DNA of 64,000 nucleotides, taken from positions 1-64,000 of the forward strand of contig NC_135212.1 in assembly GCF_052324685.1 (NCBI RefSeq), in the 5' to 3' direction. The notes under the pieces are model-generated. The model searched no databases. It saw only the letters and a list, made by a program, of their open reading frames with translations, and had not been told where the DNA came from. Source of the stretch: Brachyhypopomus gauderio (taxonomy: Eukaryota > Chordata > Actinopteri > Gymnotiformes > Hypopomidae). Made by a program: the position numbers and the translations under genes. How positions within the stretch are numbered: the first letter of the stretch is position 1; the number at the start of each line of letters is the position of its first letter. Positions 58,073 through 64,000 of the stretch are shown here, piece by piece.

Positions 58073-60870
58073 ATGGCAACTGTATCTGAAGCACTAAGCA
58101 AAAGCACCACCCCATACAGTAGACCACCAGCTGTAAAAGTCAAGTGCGTTTTTAAAAAAAGTGTAGACCGTGCTACAGGTTTTAGTTTCAACGCGGACCA
58201 AGTGACTGTAGCTTCATCCAAACATTATATTCATTTTGGCGCTACTGATGGCCAACAGGCAATTAAAGTGGTCATCAATTTGGACTACCAGTCCAATCAC
58301 ATCAACATGGAGGAGGGGGGGGGTTTATATTATTAAAGGTTATGCAGTTATTAAAGAAAAGAAAACAGGGCAGGACTTTTTTTTAATCACCAAAGACACC
58401 AAAATCTTCAGAACCGGCATTTTTGATGTGTCCATGGAGGCAGAACAAAGGGCGATCCGGGTCGTCGAGCCTCTAAGTGTGCCAACGGAAATAGGAGAAA
58501 AGACTCCAGAAAACCATCTTGCTACCCTGAAGGGAACAGTGGACACTGTAAGTTATACTACATTGTGTTCACTTAAACAGTTGTGCACGCGTGTGTACTT
58601 GTTGCCAAACAATCACCAGTGGTGTAACAGAATGTATTTCAAAATCTCTGGATAATTATGAACAAGTTCAGGTGTGGGTTAATTAGTGATATCTAAGCTA
58701 CAAGGAGGAAAATGCATAAGGCTGGGTAGTTTCTGGAACAATAAATTACATTTTACTCTATGAAGGATACAGGAGTCATTTGCACTGCCAAAAATGCTAC
58801 TTGGAATAAGTACTTAAAATGTAATCAATTTGTTATTCAATTGAATTTGATTTTACTATAAAATTGGTCTTTTTTAACACCCAATTTTCTTGCTGCCTAT
58901 TAAGATACATTTTTGTACAGTGTATACTTTTGCAGACATGTACAGTGCAAATTTGTCTTGATTTATTGTCAGGTGAGTGCACCTCGACGAGTCAAACTTC
59001 ACGAGGGGGATGTGCCCATTGTAGACCTCTCCCTTGCGGATGGGTACAGGAGAGTGCAAGTGTCCCTTTGGAGGGAGACTGCCCTGAATGCCATTCATGA
59101 AGGCCAGCAGATAACAATCACCCACCTCCGCTGGACAACTGATAAATCTGTGGGCTACAAATGGAACTCTACATCCTACACAACCATAAAGGTGAAAAAA
59201 AAGTTATGCGATTATTATTTTCAAACATTTAATATATTTTACATGACAGCTTCAGTAAATACACTCAAGTATTAAAATGTATGTGACAATATAATAAAAA
59301 TGCAATAATGCCTATAAAGAAACCTGCAAACTAAGTGAAAGTTAGGATTGTTTACACTGCATTTTCTTGTTAGTCAATTTAAGCAGCAACATTGTATATA
59401 GGCCTAATATTGTTATCCATTAATGTAATTGTAAGATGTTTACCTATATGGTGATCAAACCATTTCAACATAAATACACATCTTGTTATTCGCATACTTA
59501 CCAAACAAAAAAAAATCAATGCCTAAAATAATAGGCCAACTTTATATTAACATTATGTTTATAATAATTAACATATTATATTAATTATGTGGGAAATTTC
59601 ACGATATTTCTCATGCAACATTTTACTTGCTGTCTGTCTGAATCCAAGTCTGAAGTCGCGATACCCTTAGCTGGCTCCGTGAGCAGTTATTCTTTCGCAG
59701 TTTCCTCATTTGGGAAAGCACTGTCATTGCCTGATGTAATCACGAAAATGAACAGAACATTAAAAATGCATTCGAACCAATGTGAATGACACAAGCTAGC
59801 AGCAAAGTAGCTAATGCTAATGTTATTTCAAATTGCTTAAAAAAAACAAGAAATCTGGCCATGACTTTAAATAAAACAGCAGGCAGCTGCTGTAGACAGC
59901 TACGTTAATGGCTACGTGTTTTAGCTACCTGCGCTTTACTATGCGTAATGGGTGAGGATTTTTTGTCATTGGAAAATATCCCCCAATTTCTTTTGAGTTT
60001 GTATGTTAAAAGTTAATCGATATGCTGTATCTCCACTCACATGTTCGTCTCTGCCCATAAACAAATGCGGGGATCCGATCACGTGACTCGCGAAGCAGCG
60101 GAGCCGAATCTTTAGCACTAAGCGTTCGCTTGTTGAAAATAGCGAAGACAAAAATAACGGATTTTTCACAGCCTACATCTCTGTGGGATCATAATAGGCC
60201 ACACTCCTTTATAACTGTACATAGTTTAAAGTTATTTTTAATGGGATCAAAAGTCACTCATATGCATTCATTGAGACGACTCAAGTAACTGCACAATTTT
60301 ACAGTTCTACAACGCAATAACTGAAAGTATTGATACCTTTTTTGTTTGGTTTCATTTACATTTTACATTTACGGCATTTTGCAGATGCCCTTATCCAGAG
60401 CGACTTACATTTTTATCTCATTTTTATTGAGGGTTTAGGCCTCAGTCATGGCCTCAGGCCTGGAAATCAAACCCACAACCCTCCGGTCACAAGATCAGTT
60501 CCCTAACCACCAGGCCACGACTGCCTTTCACTCTTCTGTGTGAACACATGACATCCTAAGATACATTCATCTATCTTTATAGCAGTGCACATAGTTGAAA
60601 AATCCTTGTTCTAACTGGTATTTTTCTTGTAACTCTTTTCTATTACAGGAAAGTGAAGAGGGCCCAAAAACAGAACGTGTCAAAATAATAGGATTAGTGG
60701 AAAAAGACCAGCACGTTCTGCTGATGACAGAAAAAGAGGAGGAACTGGTCATTGAATGGGAAGTAATAAAAAATGCATTCAATGACATTTCACTACATGA
60801 ATTTGTATACATGCTCCCTGTAGAGTGCCAAGCTAAAATTAAACAAAACAAAATAATTGAAATACTATGA
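58073..60870 (+). CDS. RPA-like OB-fold ssDNA-binding protein, gene A (right copy, one-base frameshift in a G tract)
   Basis: Exons 58073-58547, 58973-59191 and 60649-60870, same splice sites and phases as the left copy. Here the G tract in exon 1 (at about 58315-58323) has 9 G, one more than the in-frame length, while the left copy has one fewer. Outside this tract all three exons are open and the OB-core residues (VDLSLADG, VSLWRETA) are unchanged. Opposite errors at one homopolymer in otherwise identical genes suggest that the true gene may be intact. The gene is divergent from the Helentron replicase, start codons 5.9 kb apart. Confidence 0.7.
60353..60526 (-). mobile_element. tRNA-derived SINE (right copy)
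   Basis: Same insertion as 8501-8674; absent from the related gene B intron. Confidence 0.85.
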
Positions 60871-61123
60871 AAAGTTTATAAGAAACATGTTCTTGTTTAA
60901 ATAATTCAGTTTTAAATATTGTAAGTTGTTCAATGTGTTTGTTATGTAGTCCTATAGTTTTTTAATATGAACTCCCTTTCTTGTTCAAAACATGATTTGA
61001 AATTTTAAATAGATATAAAAAATATATGATACAACAGATATTTTCAGTTTATATTGATATAATATTGTCTTTTCATAATTAATATTAATTAAACAATTTG
61101 TGTGCTGATATTCTAGTAAAAAG

Positions 61124-61444
61124 GTTTACATGCTGTTACAACAATCCACTTTTTTATCTCTTCTTTTTCATCCTGTGCTGTTCACCCATTGTCTTCGATT
61201 CATTTTTCACTACCTTAATTTTTCTCTGCATTCAATGCCTTTTCTGATATTACCCTCAATATCACTATATGGAAAATCTGGTTTGATATCAATAAAGGTC
61301 CAATTATTTTTCACCACTCATGCAATATTCATCCTTTTTTCATTCCTTCATCTTTCCATAGGAACAATATAGATTGAACAACTAAATCTGCTGAACTGAT
61401 TCAACTGTTTATATGCTAAACATGGTGTTATATGGTCTTTATAT
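61124..61444 (+). mobile_element. Diverged satellite-element fragment (right copy)
   Basis: Same as 9272-9590, between RPA-like genes A and B. Confidence 0.7.
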
Positions 61445-62178
61445 ATGGAACCGATATTTCAGTAGCATTAAGTAACACCCGTCGAATACATAAAATAAGG
61501 GTACTGTAAAAACCTAATTTCCCCATATAGCCTAAATAAGGTTTGGTAAGGATTTTGGTGTTTGGCCATATAAGAACCACAAGATCTATTTGAACAAGCT
61601 CCGGTAACAATATAGAAGTTAAATCACCATGGTGTCTAAGAGCCGGTACCAGACTGAAGTAGCTACACTACTGCATAAACCGGCAAAATTAAAACAATGA
61701 CATTATGCTTAAATTTGTCTTACATTTCTGCACTTATGTAGCCGTTTACTTTAGGCAAATTATTGAACTGTTTAGCCTCCGAATTCGATTCTAGTGGCAT
61801 TGATGAGCTCGCAAAGTAGGCTATAGCCTTTGTCTATTTTTATGTCAACAGGCGGTACTCGTTTGGCCATCAGACTTCCATCATTCATTTTAGATAAATA
61901 ATAAGATAGTGGTAGTGATTGGTATCAACTGAATACACCAAGGGACCTGGTGACTTCGACCTTTTATGAGCATAGTGGCAGGGCAATTACTGCATTTCGA
62001 ATAAAGTAAAGTAAAGCTCAGCACAGTTATATAAATATCTTACTTTCCTTTTTATAAAACTACCTTATGACAAAGTTGGAACAAAGATTTTTATTTAAAT
62101 CACATAACTTTCAATTTAACAGAAAACTTTACAAAACTACAGTATTGTTTCCATTGCCTCCCTCCAGGGCTCATCACA

Positions 62179-63307
62179 ATGGCAAACTATATCTGAAGCA
62201 CTTAAAGCCACCACCCCATACAGCAGGCCACCAGCTGCAAAAGTAGTGTCTGCTCAAAAAAAAAAAAATGTAGACCATGCTACAAGTTTTAGTTTCAATG
62301 CGGACAAGGTCACTGTAGCCTCATCCAACCATTACATGCATTTTGGCATTACTGATGGCCAACATGCAATTAAAAGTTGTCATCAATTTGGAGTACCAGT
62401 CCAGTCACATCAACATGGAGGGGGGGGGGGGGGTTACATTATTAAGGGGTTATGCCATTATCAAAGAAAAAAAAAAAAAAAAAGGCAGGACTTTTTTTAA
62501 TTACGAAAGACACCAAAATCTTCAGGACCGGGATTTTTGAGGTGTCCATGGAGGCAGAAGAAATGGCAATCCGGGTCATCGAGCCTCAAAGTGTGACAGC
62601 AGAGATTGGAGAAAAGACCCCGGAAAACCATCTTGCCATCCTGCAGGGAACAGTGGATGCTGTAAGTTATACTCCATTGTGTTCACTTAAGGTGTGCACA
62701 CACGTGTGTACTTGTTGCCAGTCACCAGTGGTGGAACAGATTATATTTCAAAATCTCTGAATAATTAGGAACATATTCAAGTTTTGGTTAATTAATGATA
62801 TCTAGACTAAATAGGGAGGAAAATGCATAAGGCTGGGTAGTTTCTGGAATAATAGATCATTACATTTTACTCTATGAAGGATACATGACACATTTGCACT
62901 GCCACAAATGCTACTTAGAATAAGTACTTACATTTAAATCCATTTGTTGTTCAATTGAAATTGTTTTTTATTTTTTAATATAAACATCCAATTTTCTTGC
63001 TGCCCATCAAGACTTTTGTACAGTGTAAACTTTTGCAGACATGTACAATGCAATTACAGTGCAAATATTTGTCTTGATTTATTTTGAGGTGAGTGCACCT
63101 CGACAGGTCAAGCTTCACGAGGGGGACGTGCCCATTGTGGACCCCTCACTTGCGGATGGATACAAGAGAGTCCAAGTATCCCTTTGGCGGGAGACTGCCC
63201 TGAACGCCATCCATGTAGGCCAGCAGATAACCCTCACCGACCTCTGCTGGACAACTGATAGAACTGTGGGCTTCAAATGGAATTCCACATCCTACACAAC
63301 CATAAAG
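62179..63307 (+). pseudogene. RPA-like gene B pseudogene (right copy)
   Basis: Exon 1 is 62179-62661 and exon 2 is 63089-63307. It shares the early one-base insertion after ATGGCA, the A13 run and the A17 run with the left copy, but has a 14-G tract instead of 24 and keeps the 53-bp segment (IFEVSMEAEEMAIRV region). The second half of exon 1 and all of exon 2 are open and protein-like (TKDTKIFRTG, EIGEKTPENHLA, VSLWRETA). The inactivating start-side changes precede the 52-kb duplication. Confidence 0.8.
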
Positions 63308-64000
63308 GTGAAAGTTATGCAATTAATGTTTTCAAACATTTAAGCTTCAGTAAACACAAAGTATCATGCATGTATGTGACAATATACTAAAAATGGAATA
63401 AAGCCTTTAAAGAAACCAAGTGAAAGTTGGGGATTGTATACACTGCTGTTTCTTTGTAGCCAATTTAAGCAGCAACATGGTATGTTGGCCTTAATATTGT
63501 TATCCATCAATATGACTGCAAGATGTTTAGCTATAGCCTATGGTTATCAAATCATTTCAACTTACATTTTTAGTTATTCATATACTTACCAAACTAAAAA
63601 ATGCTGAAAAAGTAGGCGTTATATTAATTATGCAGTAAATTACACGTTATTTCTAGCGCAACATTTTACCTGCTGTCTGTCTGAATCCAAGTCTGAAGTC
63701 GCGATACCCTTAGCTGGCTCCGTGAGCAGTTATTCTTTCGCAGTTTCCTCATTTGGGAAAGCACTGCCATTGCCTGATGTAATCACGAAAATGAACAGAA
63801 CATTTAAAAAAAGCATAATATTTGAACTAATGTGAATGACGCAAGCTAGCAACCAAGTAGCTAATGCCAATATTTTTTATTTCATATTGCTTTAAAAAAA
63901 AAGCAAATCTGGCCATGACTTTAAACAAAACAGCAGGCAGCTGCTGTAGACAACTACGTTAACGCCTACGTGTTTAGCTACCTGCGATTTACTAGCTATC
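63308..64000. other. Remnant intron of gene B, to window end
   Basis: Contains the conserved block at 63670-63773 (same as 11775-11878). Nothing else recognised. Confidence 0.4.

Larger units (their letters stand above)
51859..64000. repeat. Right copy of the 12.1-kb duplicated block
   Basis: Partner of 1-12105 and continuing past the window. It is the cleaner copy: the 24-bp array is regular and the 53-bp segment missing from gene B on the left is present. The Helentron gene crosses its left boundary, so the duplication must include at least part of that gene. Confidence 0.95.

Overview
This looks like ray-finned fish (teleost) nuclear DNA from a repeat-dominated region with no ordinary host gene. 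The evidence is AT-rich sequence with spliceosomal introns, a tRNA-derived SINE ending in the usual teleost tail, piggyBac elements flanked by TTAA, a Helentron-type rolling-circle transposon and long satellite arrays. The species cannot be read from the sequence.

Layout. 1-12105 and 51859-64000 are two copies of the same 12.1 kb, same orientation, 51.9 kb apart and nearly identical. The shared block holds, left to right: the N-terminal end of a Helentron replicase gene (minus strand), a 24-bp minisatellite, a non-autonomous piggyBac-like element whose acidic coding tract has become a minisatellite, a 271-bp tandem duplication with CCAAT-bearing promoter-like sequence, and two tandem RPA-like OB-fold genes (plus strand). 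Gene A is nearly intact. Gene B is a pseudogene without a last exon. At 12.9-43.0 kb there is a head-to-tail chain of at least six non-autonomous elements built largely of 162-bp and about 170-bp satellites. Every complete 3' end has an inverted copy of the 5' end, then a hairpin, then CTAG followed by T. That architecture fits non-autonomous Helitron/Helentron (HINE-like) elements better than cut-and-paste transposons. One of them (29490-38050) is split by a 4.4-kb piggyBac element with a two-exon transposase; its neighbour preserves the empty TTAA site.

43.0-45.2 kb is a mixed interval: a dispersed repeat, a possible exon, a TG microsatellite and three 157-bp repeats. 45238-52191 (minus) is one uninterrupted 2317-codon gene. 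In order it encodes a cysteine-protease domain resembling the herpesvirus UL36-type deubiquitinase fold, basic 18-residue repeats, a zinc-binding DUF6570-like region, a two-tyrosine HUH Rep nuclease, a Pif1-type SF1 helicase and an AP-endonuclease-like (EEP) domain.

Working picture (inference): a Helentron replicase and divergently oriented RPA-like ssDNA-binding genes form one large transposon-associated module, lying beside an array of small rolling-circle elements that such a replicase could have generated. The 52-kb duplication is either a very recent tandem duplication (possibly concatemeric) or an assembly artefact. Its few differences are mostly in homopolymers and minisatellites, so the artefact must be excluded first.
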